Assembly: GCA_937929935.1 (NCBI GenBank)
Contig: CALFUL010000011.1
Location: forward strand, 124,001 to 188,000
DNA: 64,000 nucleotides
DNA from: an uncultured Flavobacteriaceae bacterium
GTDB taxonomy: Bacteria; Bacteroidota; Bacteroidia; Flavobacteriales; Flavobacteriaceae
Reading direction: 5' to 3'
Below the pieces are notes generated by a model. The model worked only from the letters and a program-made list of their open reading frames with translations. It ran no database searches and was not told the DNA's origin. The stretch's first letter is position 1. Every line of letters starts with the position of its first letter. Shown one piece after another: positions 55,983-64,000 of the stretch. The position numbers and the translations under genes are program-made.

Positions 55983-56212
55983 AATTTTTAGTTTTTAATT
56001 AAACATTGTTTTTATACACAACCGGCTACTTGTAGATCACCCTATTTTTTTTATTGTTTTTTTTCAAAAAACCCTTTTTAAAGACCTTAAAGCAGTTTTT
56101 AAATTAATTAATAGGGTGTTTTGTTTTTATACTGTTGTGTTTAAAAAAGGTAACAATGTGTTTTCTTAAAGAAATAAAATGATGAATAAAGAAAATACTA
56201 TTTTGAAATATT

Positions 56213-56220
56213 TAGCTTTG
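56213..56220 (+). promoter_or_regulatory. Candidate -7 box for the ECF sigma gene
   Basis: TAGCTTTG fits TAnnTTTG, 20 bases before the ATG at 56241. The 258-base region 55983-56240 between divergent genes also has TTGTTTTTATAC twice (56006-56017, 56121-56132) and CACCCTATT/AATAGGGTG as an inverted repeat (56038-56046, 56110-56118). Confidence 0.5.
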
Positions 56221-56240
56221 AAAGAATCGTATTTCAAATT

Positions 56241-56759
56241 ATGGCCTTGGAAAATAAATCAGTCTGTAACGAAAACACCTTTAAAATGATTTTCGACCAG
56301 CATTCAGAAACCATACGCAACTTTCTGTATTATAAGTGCAGAGACTTGCAACAGGCAGAAGACCTGACGCAAGATGCTTTTATTAAGCTTTGGAAAAACT
56401 GTGAGAAAGTACTTTTTGAGAAAGCAAAATCATTTGTTATGAAAGTAGCTCAAAACGCTTTTTACAATGAAGTTGAGCATAAAAAAGTAATCTTGAAATA
56501 TAATCAAGGTGCTGGTTCAATAAAGTCTTTTGCAAACAGTCCTGAATTTATAATGGAAGAAAAAGAGTTTATGGTAAAATTACAGCGGTGTATTTCTGAC
56601 CTGCCAGATAGAGAGCGAGAAGTTTTTCTTTTAAGTAGAAAAGATAAAAAAACCTATCGTGAAATTGCCGAAATCATAGGCATTACTCAAAAAGCAGTTG
56701 AAAGACGAATGTCTTTAGCGCTTCGTGAATTACGTGATAAAATTGGCATGTCAATTTAA
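56241..56759 (+). CDS. ECF sigma factor (FecI-like)
   Basis: 172 aa: sigma region 2 with YYKCRDLQQAEDLTQDAFIKLW (core-binding and -10 recognition) and region 4 with KKTYREIAEIIGITQKAVERRM-like HTH. It directs RNA polymerase to the promoters of the linked receptor and related genes. Nine bases before the anti-sigma gene. Confidence 0.93.
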   Translation: MALENKSVCNENTFKMIFDQHSETIRNFLYYKCRDLQQAEDLTQDAFIKLWKNCEKVLFEKAKSFVMKVAQNAFYNEVEHKKVILKYNQGAGSIKSFANSPEFIMEEKEFMVKLQRCISDLPDREREVFLLSRKDKKTYREIAEIIGITQKAVERRMSLALRELRDKIGMSI

Positions 56760-56768
56760 AAGTTAGCT

Positions 56769-57677
56769 ATGGAAAAAAATTACAATACAGATGATTTTTT
56801 AGCAAAATGGGCAAGCGGAGAAATCTCTGAGGCTGAAAAAGAGGCTTTTAGAAAAACAGAAGACTATAGCTATTATCAAGCTATTCTTGAAGGAACAGAT
56901 ATTCTTGAAGTGCCCAAGTATGACAAAGAAAAACTTTTTGAAAAAGTTCAAAAATCAAAGTTAGAAGAACCTAAGGTTATTACGCTATTTCCAAAATGGA
57001 TCTATGGCATAGCCGCTTCTGCAGCTATTTTAATAGGCCTTTTCTTTTTTCTAAATAATGCTGTAGACTATGAAACTGGGCATGGAGAAACCTTAGCGAT
57101 AACACTGCCTGATAACTCAGAAGTAATATTAAACTCGAAATCAAAACTTTCTTTTAAAGAGAAAAATTGGGGCGTTGATAATCGTGAAATTTCATTGTCA
57201 GGAGAAGCTTTTTTCAAGGTTGAGAAAGGAACCGAATTTTTAGTAAAAACCGAGAACGGAACCGTCACAGTTTTAGGCACACAATTTACAGTTAACACTG
57301 ATGCTTCTATTTTTGAGGTCATTTGTTTTGAAGGAAAGGTAAAAGTAGAAAGTCAAAACCAGTCTGAAATATTGACCAAAGGCAAAGCAGTACGTCTTAT
57401 TAATACTACCTTCGAAGCATTTACGCTAACTGACGCAAACCCAACATGGTTACAAGATGAAAGTAGTTTTGCAGATGCTCCACTAACTCAAGTCATTAAA
57501 GCACTTGAAAATCAATATAATGTTCAAATAAATAGTCAAAACGTTGATGAATCGCTCCGATTTACGGGTAGTTTTACCCACAACAATATTGATACGGCGC
57601 TTAGAACTGTTTTTGAATCGATGGAGATTACCTTTACTTTTGAGAATGAGAAAACTATTGAACTCTCAAAAAAGTAA
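56769..57677 (+). CDS. FecR family anti-sigma factor
   Basis: 302 aa: cytosolic N-terminal part, one membrane helix (about 76-96, WIYGIAASAAILIGLFFFLN), then the periplasmic FecR beta domain and a C-terminal STN-like domain (LTQVIKALENQYNVQINSQN, ALRTVFESMEITFTFENEKT). It holds the sigma factor and is released by the receptor. Its stop is directly followed by the receptor ATG (TAAATG). Confidence 0.92.
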   Translation: MEKNYNTDDFLAKWASGEISEAEKEAFRKTEDYSYYQAILEGTDILEVPKYDKEKLFEKVQKSKLEEPKVITLFPKWIYGIAASAAILIGLFFFLNNAVDYETGHGETLAITLPDNSEVILNSKSKLSFKEKNWGVDNREISLSGEAFFKVEKGTEFLVKTENGTVTVLGTQFTVNTDASIFEVICFEGKVKVESQNQSEILTKGKAVRLINTTFEAFTLTDANPTWLQDESSFADAPLTQVIKALENQYNVQINSQNVDESLRFTGSFTHNNIDTALRTVFESMEITFTFENEKTIELSKK

Positions 57678-60233
57678 ATGAAACACCACATCATTGTATG
57701 TTTTTTACTTTGTTGCCTTAATCTTGGGGCGCAAGAAAACACTGCAGACCTTCAGTATTCTAATATGCACTTGCAAACTGTTCTTGCAGAACTTGAATCT
57801 ACTTATGATATTAAATTTTCTTTTAATTCAGAAGCCATAAAAGGTGTTACAATTACTTTTGATTTAAAGGCGGCAATGTTAACTACAGTACTCAAAACTA
57901 TTGAAAATCAAAGTAGTCTTCTCATTGAACAGATTGATGAACGCTATTACATTGTAAAACGAAAAACAAGGGTTAATGCATGTGGTTATTTGATAGATGA
58001 GGCAAGTAACGCTATCGAGGGTGGCTCGATAGCTATAGGATCCGCTCAGCAAGGTACTATTTCAGATGCTAAAGGATTTTTTGAAATAGAAAACATCGCT
58101 ATAACTGATACCCTTTTCATAAGCTACTTGGGTTTAAAGACGCTAGAAATACCAATAAAGAATTTCAATGCTTCAGATTGCCCTACTTTTTTTATGACCT
58201 CAGAAAATTTTATGTTGAATGAAGTTATTATACAAGAATATTTAGCGGCGGGTATTCTGAAAAATCGTGATGGATCTGTCAAAATAACACCCAAGAACCT
58301 TGAAATACTTTCTGGACTTTCTGAGCCAGATATATTACAAAATACTCAATTGCTTCCTGGTATTGATAGCCCTTCGGAGACTGCATCTGGACTCTACATT
58401 CGAGGTGGTACACCTGATCAGAATCTTATTTTATGGGATGGTATTAAAATGTATAATTCAGACCATTTCTTCGGAATGTTATCGGCTTTTAATCCATATA
58501 TCGTTAAAGAAGTGAAAGTTTATAGAAGTGGCGCAAAGGTTATTTATGGCGACCGAGTTTCAGGAGTTATTGATATAAAAACCGACTCTGATATTACTAC
58601 TGAAACCCAAGGAGGCTTTGGTATGAACTTAACGCACATTGATGCTTTTGTCAAAACACCTTTATCTGATAAGAGCATGGTTCAGGTATCTGCAAGACGT
58701 GCTTTGACCGATATATTTCGTTCTCCTACGTTCAATCAATTTACTCAAAAGGTTTTTCAGAATACGAGTATAATTCAAAATCAAGACGTTTTTGAACCTG
58801 AATTTACAGATAGTAAAGAGCTATTTAATTTTACTGATTTTACTATAAAAGTTATCGCACAGCCCTCTATTAAGGATAAAATCTCAGTTTCAAGTATATA
58901 TACCAACAACACATTGGACTATTCTTATGAGGATACAGAATTTATTGATTCATCAAGCGACCGTCTTAATGTCTCTAATTTTGGAACAAGCCTGAGTTGG
59001 AAGAGGGATTGGAGTACTGTTTTATCAACAGAATTTCAAACCTACTATTCATCTTATGATTTTGAATATAACGGCACCAGCCAATTTATCGACCAAGAGC
59101 TATCAGCAACAAAAAAGAATACCATCTATGAGCTTGGGTTTTCGTTTCATTCAGATTGGGCGATTAATGAAAAAGCTACTTTTTCAAATGGGTATCAATT
59201 TTTCAATAATCGTGTTACTTATACTTTAGAAGGCAATGATTTTATTGAAAGTGATAGTGCAAAAAATCCTACACATGCTTTATACAATCAATTAAATTAT
59301 CGCCCAGAAAAATGGTTTATCAATTTAGGCTTAAGAACAAATTATTACGCCTTATTATCATCAGTTTATTTTGAACCACGGGTATATATAGAAAATAGAA
59401 TTTCAAATAACTTTCGCATCAAGGCATCCGCAGAAATTAAAAATCAATCTGTCAGTCAAATTATTGAATTTACAACGCAAAACTTTGGCCTTGAAAATCA
59501 AGTTTGGGCATTGACTGATGCTGATATCATTCCGCTGTTACAAAGCACCCAATTCTCAGGCGGTTTTTTATGGAACAAAAACGAATGGAATTTTGACGTT
59601 GACATCTATCATAAAAATATAACCGGCCTTACGTCGCTTACACGTGGTTTTGAATCTTCAGATAATAATTTTACAGAAGGTCAGAGTACCACTTCAGGGA
59701 TAGATTTTTTGCTAAAGAAAAAAGTAGGCGCATATTCAACTTGGCTAGGCTACACCTTTTCTCAAACAGAATTTGAATTCAAAGAACTCAATAACGGCAA
59801 CCCTTTTTTAGGAAATAATGATATCACCCATTCTTTAACTTGGTCGCATTTCTACAAATGGAACAACCTTCAATTTTCATTAGGTTGGAAATATCGCTCA
59901 GGCATACCTTTTACGGGCACTCTAGGAACTATTGGTTCAGGTCAAGATATTGAAATAGATTATGATAACATCAATGCAGAAACCTTACCTGATTATCACC
60001 GCTTAGATTTTTCGCTGCTATATGATTTCAAACTTTCTAAAAAAGAAAAAGGGGTAAGCGCTAAACTTGGTTTTTCGCTATTGAATATTTACGGAAGGCA
60101 AAATTTACTTTCAAAGAGTTATGATTTATTCAATGTCATTGACGAACAGGAAAATGAAACTATTGAACTTCAAGAAATAACAAAGTATTCTTTAGGCACT
60201 ACCCCGAATATAGTTTTCAGATTGAATTTTTAA
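57678..60233 (+). CDS. TonB-dependent receptor with N-terminal signalling and carboxypeptidase-like domains
   Basis: 851 aa. Signal (about 1-18), STN domain (23-95, MHLQTVLAELESTYDIKFSF), CarboxypepD_reg-like domain (about 105-180), plug (about 205-300, with LYIRGGTPDQNLILWDGIKM) and a 22-strand-type barrel to a terminal Phe (NIVFRLNF). With FecI/FecR it forms a transenvelope signalling trio. No SusD partner follows, so it may import an iron complex, peptide or other small ligand rather than a glycan. Ligand unknown. Confidence 0.9.
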   Translation: MKHHIIVCFLLCCLNLGAQENTADLQYSNMHLQTVLAELESTYDIKFSFNSEAIKGVTITFDLKAAMLTTVLKTIENQSSLLIEQIDERYYIVKRKTRVNACGYLIDEASNAIEGGSIAIGSAQQGTISDAKGFFEIENIAITDTLFISYLGLKTLEIPIKNFNASDCPTFFMTSENFMLNEVIIQEYLAAGILKNRDGSVKITPKNLEILSGLSEPDILQNTQLLPGIDSPSETASGLYIRGGTPDQNLILWDGIKMYNSDHFFGMLSAFNPYIVKEVKVYRSGAKVIYGDRVSGVIDIKTDSDITTETQGGFGMNLTHIDAFVKTPLSDKSMVQVSARRALTDIFRSPTFNQFTQKVFQNTSIIQNQDVFEPEFTDSKELFNFTDFTIKVIAQPSIKDKISVSSIYTNNTLDYSYEDTEFIDSSSDRLNVSNFGTSLSWKRDWSTVLSTEFQTYYSSYDFEYNGTSQFIDQELSATKKNTIYELGFSFHSDWAINEKATFSNGYQFFNNRVTYTLEGNDFIESDSAKNPTHALYNQLNYRPEKWFINLGLRTNYYALLSSVYFEPRVYIENRISNNFRIKASAEIKNQSVSQIIEFTTQNFGLENQVWALTDADIIPLLQSTQFSGGFLWNKNEWNFDVDIYHKNITGLTSLTRGFESSDNNFTEGQSTTSGIDFLLKKKVGAYSTWLGYTFSQTEFEFKELNNGNPFLGNNDITHSLTWSHFYKWNNLQFSLGWKYRSGIPFTGTLGTIGSGQDIEIDYDNINAETLPDYHRLDFSLLYDFKLSKKEKGVSAKLGFSLLNIYGRQNLLSKSYDLFNVIDEQENETIELQEITKYSLGTTPNIVFRLNF

Positions 60234-60276
60234 AAGATCTTGACCTTTTCTTGTTTATACCTTATAACTTTATCAT

Positions 60277-61377
60277 ATGTCAGAGCCAATTCCATTACGG
60301 AAAATCATTCACGTTGATATGGATGCATTTTATGCATCTGTAGAGGAATTGGATAACCCGGAATTAAAAGGAAAACCTGTTGCCGTTGGCGGCAGTGAAA
60401 AAAGAGGCGTAGTTTCTGCAGCTAACTATGAAGCTCGAAAATTCGGTGTTAGAAGCGCTATAAGCGGCTATTTGGCAAAGAAGAACTGTCCGCATATCAT
60501 TTTTGTAAAGCCCCGTTTCGCGCGCTATAAAGAGATTTCAAATCAAGTACGAGCCATCTTTTATGACTATACTGATTTGGTTGAGCCCCTTTCATTAGAT
60601 GAGGCTTATCTTGATGTTACTATTAATAAAAAAGGAAACCCTTCAGCTACTTTAATCGCAAAAGAAATACGACAACGAATTTTCGATGAAGTGGGTTTAG
60701 CCGCATCTGCAGGAATATCAATCAATAAATTTATTGCAAAAATTGCAAGCGACATCAACAAACCTAATGGGCAAAAAACGGTTAACCCCGAAGAAGTAAT
60801 TCCCTTTTTAGAAAAACTAGAAATTCGAAAATTCTACGGTGTTGGTAAAGTGACAGCTGAAAAAATGTACAAGTTGGGGGTATTTACCGGATTAGATTTG
60901 AAGCAAAAATCAGTTGCATTTTTAGAAGAACATTTTGGTAAAAGTGGTAATCATTACTACCAAGTTGTTCGCGGTATTCATACAAGTGAGGTTAAACCTC
61001 ATCGTATTCCAAAATCAGTAGGGGCTGAACGCACGTTTAGTGAAAACTTAAGCAGTGAAATTTTCATGTTAGAGCGGCTAGAACACATCGCTGAAGAGTT
61101 AGAACGTCGCTTAATAAAATCGAAAATTGCAGGCAAAACAGTTACTTTGAAAATTAAGTACAGTGATTTTACATTGCAAACACGCAGCAAAACCCTTCCT
61201 TATTTTATATCAGACAAAACCCTTTTGCTCGAAACTGCTAAAGATTTATTGTATCAAGAAGAAATTAAAAATTCAGTTCGACTTCTAGGCATCTCGTTAG
61301 CGAATTTGAATACTGATAAAGAGAAGAATATAAAAGAAAAAAAAGAAGTGTTATTTCAGTTAAGGTTTGATTTTTAA
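60277..61377 (+). CDS. dinB: DNA polymerase IV
   Basis: 366 aa Y-family polymerase for translesion synthesis. DMDAFYASVEELDNPELKGK and SLDEAYLDVT contain the catalytic Asp/Glu residues, GVGKVTAEKMYKLGV the helix-hairpin-helix thumb. Its C-terminal KKEVLFQLRFDF resembles a beta-clamp-binding tail. A decayed second copy of this 3' end lies at 61882-62049. The stop overlaps the convergent membrane gene by four bases. Confidence 0.95.
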   Translation: MSEPIPLRKIIHVDMDAFYASVEELDNPELKGKPVAVGGSEKRGVVSAANYEARKFGVRSAISGYLAKKNCPHIIFVKPRFARYKEISNQVRAIFYDYTDLVEPLSLDEAYLDVTINKKGNPSATLIAKEIRQRIFDEVGLAASAGISINKFIAKIASDINKPNGQKTVNPEEVIPFLEKLEIRKFYGVGKVTAEKMYKLGVFTGLDLKQKSVAFLEEHFGKSGNHYYQVVRGIHTSEVKPHRIPKSVGAERTFSENLSSEIFMLERLEHIAEELERRLIKSKIAGKTVTLKIKYSDFTLQTRSKTLPYFISDKTLLLETAKDLLYQEEIKNSVRLLGISLANLNTDKEKNIKEKKEVLFQLRFDF

Positions 61378-61826
61378 AATCCTTTAACAAAAACAGTTAC
61401 AAACCATATTATTAAAGAAGAAATTAAAATACCAATAGCATTTGCCATAAAAGCCTTTTTACGCTCTATTTTAAATAAGTATGATGCAATAGTGCCAGCA
61501 TAAACTCCTGTGCCAGGTAAAGGAATCATAACAAAGATTACAAGTCCAAAAAAACCATATTTTTTAATCTTATCCTTACTACCAACTTTTGCGCGTTGTG
61601 CTACCCAAATAGCAATGCTTTTATAAGGGCGCCATTTCATAAGAAGTGTGTTTATATAGTCTAGAAAAAACATCATTATTGGAAATACCAATAGATTTGC
61701 TAAAAAGCAAACAACTAAAACAAGGTAACTATTAACGCCCTTAGCAATGCCATAAGGTATACCCACTTTAGATTCTCCAAATGGCGAAATACTCCAAAGT
61801 ATAGCAACTAGCAAATCTTCTATCAC
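61374..61826 (-). CDS. Small multidrug-export family membrane protein (GTG start)
   Basis: 150 aa with four to five membrane helices; FGESKVGIPYGIAKG and IPLPGTGVYAGTIASYLFKI match the Sm_multidrug_ex/DedA-like family. Start is GTG 61826: a TAA is two codons upstream in frame, and no ATG is available. Role in the family is poorly known; drug export is only a label. It lies between dinB and its decayed copy. Confidence 0.82.
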   Translation of the reverse strand: MIEDLLVAILWSISPFGESKVGIPYGIAKGVNSYLVLVVCFLANLLVFPIMMFFLDYINTLLMKWRPYKSIAIWVAQRAKVGSKDKIKKYGFFGLVIFVMIPLPGTGVYAGTIASYLFKIERKKAFMANAIGILISSLIIWFVTVFVKGF

Positions 61827-61881
61827 CCTTTAATTTTTTTTGCAAATTTACTTTATACCTAACTATTTAAAATAAAATTAT

Positions 61882-62049
61882 ACGTTGCAAACATGCAGTA
61901 AAACGTTCTTACTAAAAACTGGTAAAACTCTATTTTATTAAGAACTTCAAAATTGGTCAACCCTATTTGCAATAGCAATGGCTAATATAAACACTAATGA
62001 AAAAGTAACGTGTAAAGAAGAAGTATTATTTCATTTACAATTTGATTTA
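61882..62049 (+). pseudogene. Decayed duplicate of the dinB 3' end
   Basis: The DNA ACGTTGCAAACATGCAG corresponds to dinB ACATTGCAAACACGCAG. From 61951 the frame reads NWSTLFAIAMANINTNEK and KEEVLFHLQFDL, against dinB NSVRLLGISLANLNTDKE and KKEVLFQLRFDF. Stops interrupt the upstream part and the original end stop is shifted. It therefore looks like a relic of a duplicated or recombined dinB, separated from the intact gene by the membrane-protein gene. Confidence 0.75.
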
Positions 62050-62054
62050 AATCA

Positions 62055-62080
62055 AAAAGCCACGCATAAGCGTGGCTTTT
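62055..62080. terminator. Bidirectional hairpin terminator
   Basis: AAAAGCCACGC pairs with GCGTGGCTTTT over the loop ATAA (62055-62080), with A- and T-runs on opposite strands. Serves the cupredoxin-like gene on the minus strand. Confidence 0.85.
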
Positions 62081-62098
62081 AAATCATTTTTAAACTAT

Positions 62099-62506
62099 TT
62101 ACTCAACAGTTAAAATATTATCTGTAGCCGTTGGGTTCATTGGGCAAAAATAAACATACTCGCCTTTAGCCAAGGTTGTTGGTTTAGAAGTTTGCTTCTT
62201 ACCAGTACCAACTACTTCAGTAACGTAGGCTGTTTGAATATGATTTTCAGGCTTGCTAATATCTTTTCCTTTCGGAACCAATACAAAACCCACTTCATGA
62301 TCAACAGCATTGTTTGCAATTTCGAAAACATAGGTTCCTTCAGAAACTGTTATTTTCTTTTGGGTAAACTCACCAGGAGTTTGCTCTAAAGAAATAGTAC
62401 TAACCATTTCTTTTGCCATTTTGTCATTCTTCATCATTTTGTCTTGAGCATTTGCTGAAAATACTACTCCAAATACCAAAGCTACTACTGCGATTACTTT
62501 TTTCAT
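62099..62506 (-). CDS. Cupredoxin-like periplasmic protein
   Basis: 135 aa with signal (about 1-20, ending FSANAQ), then a single beta-sandwich: VDHEVGFVLVPKGKDI gives a His ligand and YVYFCPMNPTATDN a Cys near the end. A type 1 copper site would need a second His after the Cys, and this copy has CPMNP instead, so copper binding is uncertain. It may carry electrons or stabilise a metal. A repeated MK-rich start (DKMMKNDKMAKEM) follows the signal. Confidence 0.7.
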   Translation of the reverse strand: MKKVIAVVALVFGVVFSANAQDKMMKNDKMAKEMVSTISLEQTPGEFTQKKITVSEGTYVFEIANNAVDHEVGFVLVPKGKDISKPENHIQTAYVTEVVGTGKKQTSKPTTLAKGEYVYFCPMNPTATDNILTVE

Positions 62507-62602
62507 AATTACTTACTTTTTATTTCCGCTTTAGCGGAAGCTATTTATACTATTATTTATTTTGACTGCACTTTAACAGACAGCCTACGTTTTACTTTTA
62601 AA

Positions 62603-63163
62603 TTACGCTTCAATTTCATCTAAAGCTTGTACAGCAGGAAAATCAACAGGTACATCTGTAGTTTTGTGTAGGTAATTAGAAATTGTTTTATCTCCTACCA
62701 AAACAATAGTGTCTACTAGATTTTCTTTTGTCCATCCTTCACTTAAAAAATTAGCAACTGTTGCTTCACTTGTGGCGCCTCTATTTTCAGTAATATTTTT
62801 TGCTAAACCCGCAAGAGCATTCAATTTTGAATCAAAAGATGCTTGACCAGCACGTAATTCTAATATTTGTTCTTCAGTGAAACCGTTCATTTTTCCGATA
62901 GCAGTATGTGCTGAAAGACAGTATTTACAGTTATTTACCTCACTGACAGCAAGATTCACAACCTCTTTTTGTTTTGCGTTTAAAGATGTTTTAGCATTAC
63001 TTAAATTAAGATAGTTTTGTAATGCATTTTCTGAATGCGCGTACGTTGCATATAAATTTGGAACAAACCCTAAAGCACTCTCTAGGTTGTCAAAAATTGC
63101 CTGATTATTGGCGCTTACTTCTTCTCTTTTTGGTACATTAAATGTGCTCATAATTATTTTCAT
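62603..63163 (-). CDS. Carboxymuconolactone decarboxylase / AhpD-like peroxidase protein
   Basis: 186 aa helical protein with CKYCLSAHTAIGKMNG (CxxCxxxH), the redox-active AhpD core that removes peroxides. Start can be ATG 63163 or ATG 63151 (MSTFNVPKREE), and the second looks more like the family. Upstream on the same strand are a possible 51-codon ORF and the AraC-type regulator, likely its controller. Confidence 0.85.
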   Translation of the reverse strand: MKIIMSTFNVPKREEVSANNQAIFDNLESALGFVPNLYATYAHSENALQNYLNLSNAKTSLNAKQKEVVNLAVSEVNNCKYCLSAHTAIGKMNGFTEEQILELRAGQASFDSKLNALAGLAKNITENRGATSEATVANFLSEGWTKENLVDTIVLVGDKTISNYLHKTTDVPVDFPAVQALDEIEA

Positions 63164-63190
63164 TTTTTTTATTTCTGCTAAGCAGGATTT

Positions 63191-63346
63191 TTAAAGTGAT
63201 ATAAATGGTTTCTCTACATCACAATAGAAATCATGATGATGTTTTGTTTCACAATGTGAATTTGATATTATCGTTTGTTTGTTTAAATTTTTAGACGTTC
63301 TAAAAATTTCGATGAGATTAAAAATTGATTTTATTTGTTGATTCAT
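63191..63346 (-). CDS. Possible small His/Cys-rich peptide (51 aa)
   Basis: ATG 63346 to TAA 63191. The peptide has a hydrophobic/basic first half (MNQQIKSIFNLIEIFRTSKN) and a tail with HCETKHHHDFYC, a dense possible metal-binding cluster. It sits between the AraC-type gene and the AhpD-like gene on the same strand in a 274-base gap, with no other feature. It may be chance; codon statistics on 51 codons cannot prove it. A CATCTTTG, one base off TAnnTTTG, lies upstream. Confidence 0.35.
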   Translation of the reverse strand: MNQQIKSIFNLIEIFRTSKNLNKQTIISNSHCETKHHHDFYCDVEKPFISL

Positions 63347-63437
63347 CTTGTTATGTTTTTAATTACATAGCAAAGATGCGACACATAAGAAGTTCTCTGT
63401 TATTATGAATTTCCCGAAGGCTTGTAGAAATTTCCTT

Positions 63438-64000
63438 TTATACTGAAATAGCCAAGCTTTCTCGATATTGAGTTGGAGAAAGATTAGTCATTTTTTTAAA
63501 AAAACTACTAAAATGAGCTGGGTCATTAAAGCCTAACTCATAAGCAATTTCTTGATTTTGTTTATCGGTAAAACGAATTAAGCGTTTAGCCTCTAAAGCC
63601 AAACGTTCTAAAATTATTTGCTGAGGAGATTTTTGATTATAGCGGGCAAAAAGGTTAGAAAGTGTCTTCGGACTTTTATAAAGCAAATCAGCATAATCAC
63701 TTACTTTACGCTTTGTTTTATAATGCGTATCAACCAAAACATTGAATTTACGAACTACATCAATTTGTTCATTGTCTAGATTTTTAACAATTAATTGATC
63801 TTTCGCCAATCTAGTACACATTATAATGAGCCTTTTTAAAAGCATTTGTAACATATCACCTTGAATTTTATCAGGTGTTGCAAACTCATCTTCGAACACT
63901 TCATATAAATTAGTAAATTTTCGTTCTTGGTCTTTTGGAATAGTTACTATAGGAAGATTTTGAGCTCCGAAAAACAAAATGCCATTACATGAAACTTCAC
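63438..64000 (-). CDS. AraC family transcriptional regulator, N-terminus beyond window
   Basis: The C-terminal HTH domain is complete (SDYADLLYKSPKTLSNLFAR and IAYELGFNDPAHFSSFFKKM with the following SPTQYRES). Reading continues in frame past the TTG at 63977 to the window edge (EVSCNGILFF, like the end of an AraC cupin domain), so TTG is not the start and the N-terminal ligand-binding part is cut off. It probably controls the AhpD-like gene downstream. Ligand unknown. Confidence 0.85.
   Translation of the reverse strand, partial: EVSCNGILFFGAQNLPIVTIPKDQERKFTNLYEVFEDEFATPDKIQGDMLQMLLKRLIIMCTRLAKDQLIVKNLDNEQIDVVRKFNVLVDTHYKTKRKVSDYADLLYKSPKTLSNLFARYNQKSPQQIILERLALEAKRLIRFTDKQNQEIAYELGFNDPAHFSSFFKKMTNLSPTQYRESLAISV

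Noticed and set aside
55694..55984. Open frames across the Asp-rich linker of the metalloprotease gene, and its repeat-like DNA
   Set aside because: The repeats are GAT/TCA codons for the acidic linker; the alternative frames give Met/His-rich nonsense without signals.
57678..60233. A SusC/SusD glycan utilisation locus
   Set aside because: The receptor has no SusD-like lipoprotein or carbohydrate-active enzyme next to it; dinB follows directly.

Overview
The window reads as a chromosomal segment of a marine-type member of the Flavobacteriaceae (Bacteroidota). Signs for this are AT-rich DNA, promoters of the TAnnTTTG type, weak Shine-Dalgarno use, lipoproteins with a Cys after a short signal, a FecI/FecR/TonB-receptor trio, a complete BatA-E aerotolerance operon, and SulP/carbonic-anhydrase genes. 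No tRNA, rRNA, CRISPR array, integrase or intact insertion sequence was seen.

Layout. 1-2.05 kb: the end of a type II restriction-modification operon on the minus strand (regulator, C5 cytosine methylase, cut-off PD-(D/E)xK nuclease). 2.2-12 kb: metabolic and envelope genes (nitronate monooxygenase, YheT hydrolase, two linked secreted proteins, cytochrome c lipoprotein, SulP transporter, Dabb lipoprotein, SDR, PhyH dioxygenase). 12-15 kb: a structured intergenic region, then gpsA and glpK facing each other. 15-26.5 kb: penicillin-binding protein 1C, a two-gene trans-3-hydroxy-L-proline pathway and a giant alpha-2-macroglobulin lipoprotein. 26.7-37.5 kb: CAP lipoprotein, ALDH7, OmpA-like pair, acyl-ACP desaturase, a phosphatase/zinc-ribbon/SPFH cluster, PfkB kinase, SDR and aldo-keto reductase. 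37.8-46.9 kb: the eight-gene MoxR-DUF58-Bat operon. 47-52.4 kb: a bicarbonate-type cluster (small membrane protein, SulP, Usp-like, beta-carbonic anhydrase, SulP). 52.5-56 kb: pheS, CYTH protein, lipoproteins. 56.2-60.2 kb: sigma/anti-sigma/TonB receptor. 60.3-64 kb: dinB with a decayed second dinB 3' end nearby, a membrane protein, a cupredoxin-like protein, an AhpD-like protein, a possible small His/Cys-rich peptide, and an AraC-type regulator cut by the window edge.

The genes work together in several places. The regulator, methylase and nuclease form one operon, with an inverted repeat lying on the -7 box. The proline-racemase-family enzyme has the Cys/Thr pair of trans-3-hydroxyproline dehydratases and overlaps the gene for the reductase expected to turn its product into proline. 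Two SulP transporters bracket a carbonic anhydrase. The Bat genes form a continuous, tightly packed operon.

The most unusual structural feature is a family of short GC-rich palindromes (CCCC.../...GGGG) scattered between genes, at least seven sites, two of them inverted pairs about 125-150 bp long. One pair overlaps both the 3' end of a monooxygenase gene and the 5' end of pbpC. pbpC has no ATG near its start and seems to depend on a TTG lying inside that pair. I did not find an obviously new defence or mobile system. The best leads are the REP family, the structured 12 kb region, the dinB remnant and the small His/Cys ORF.
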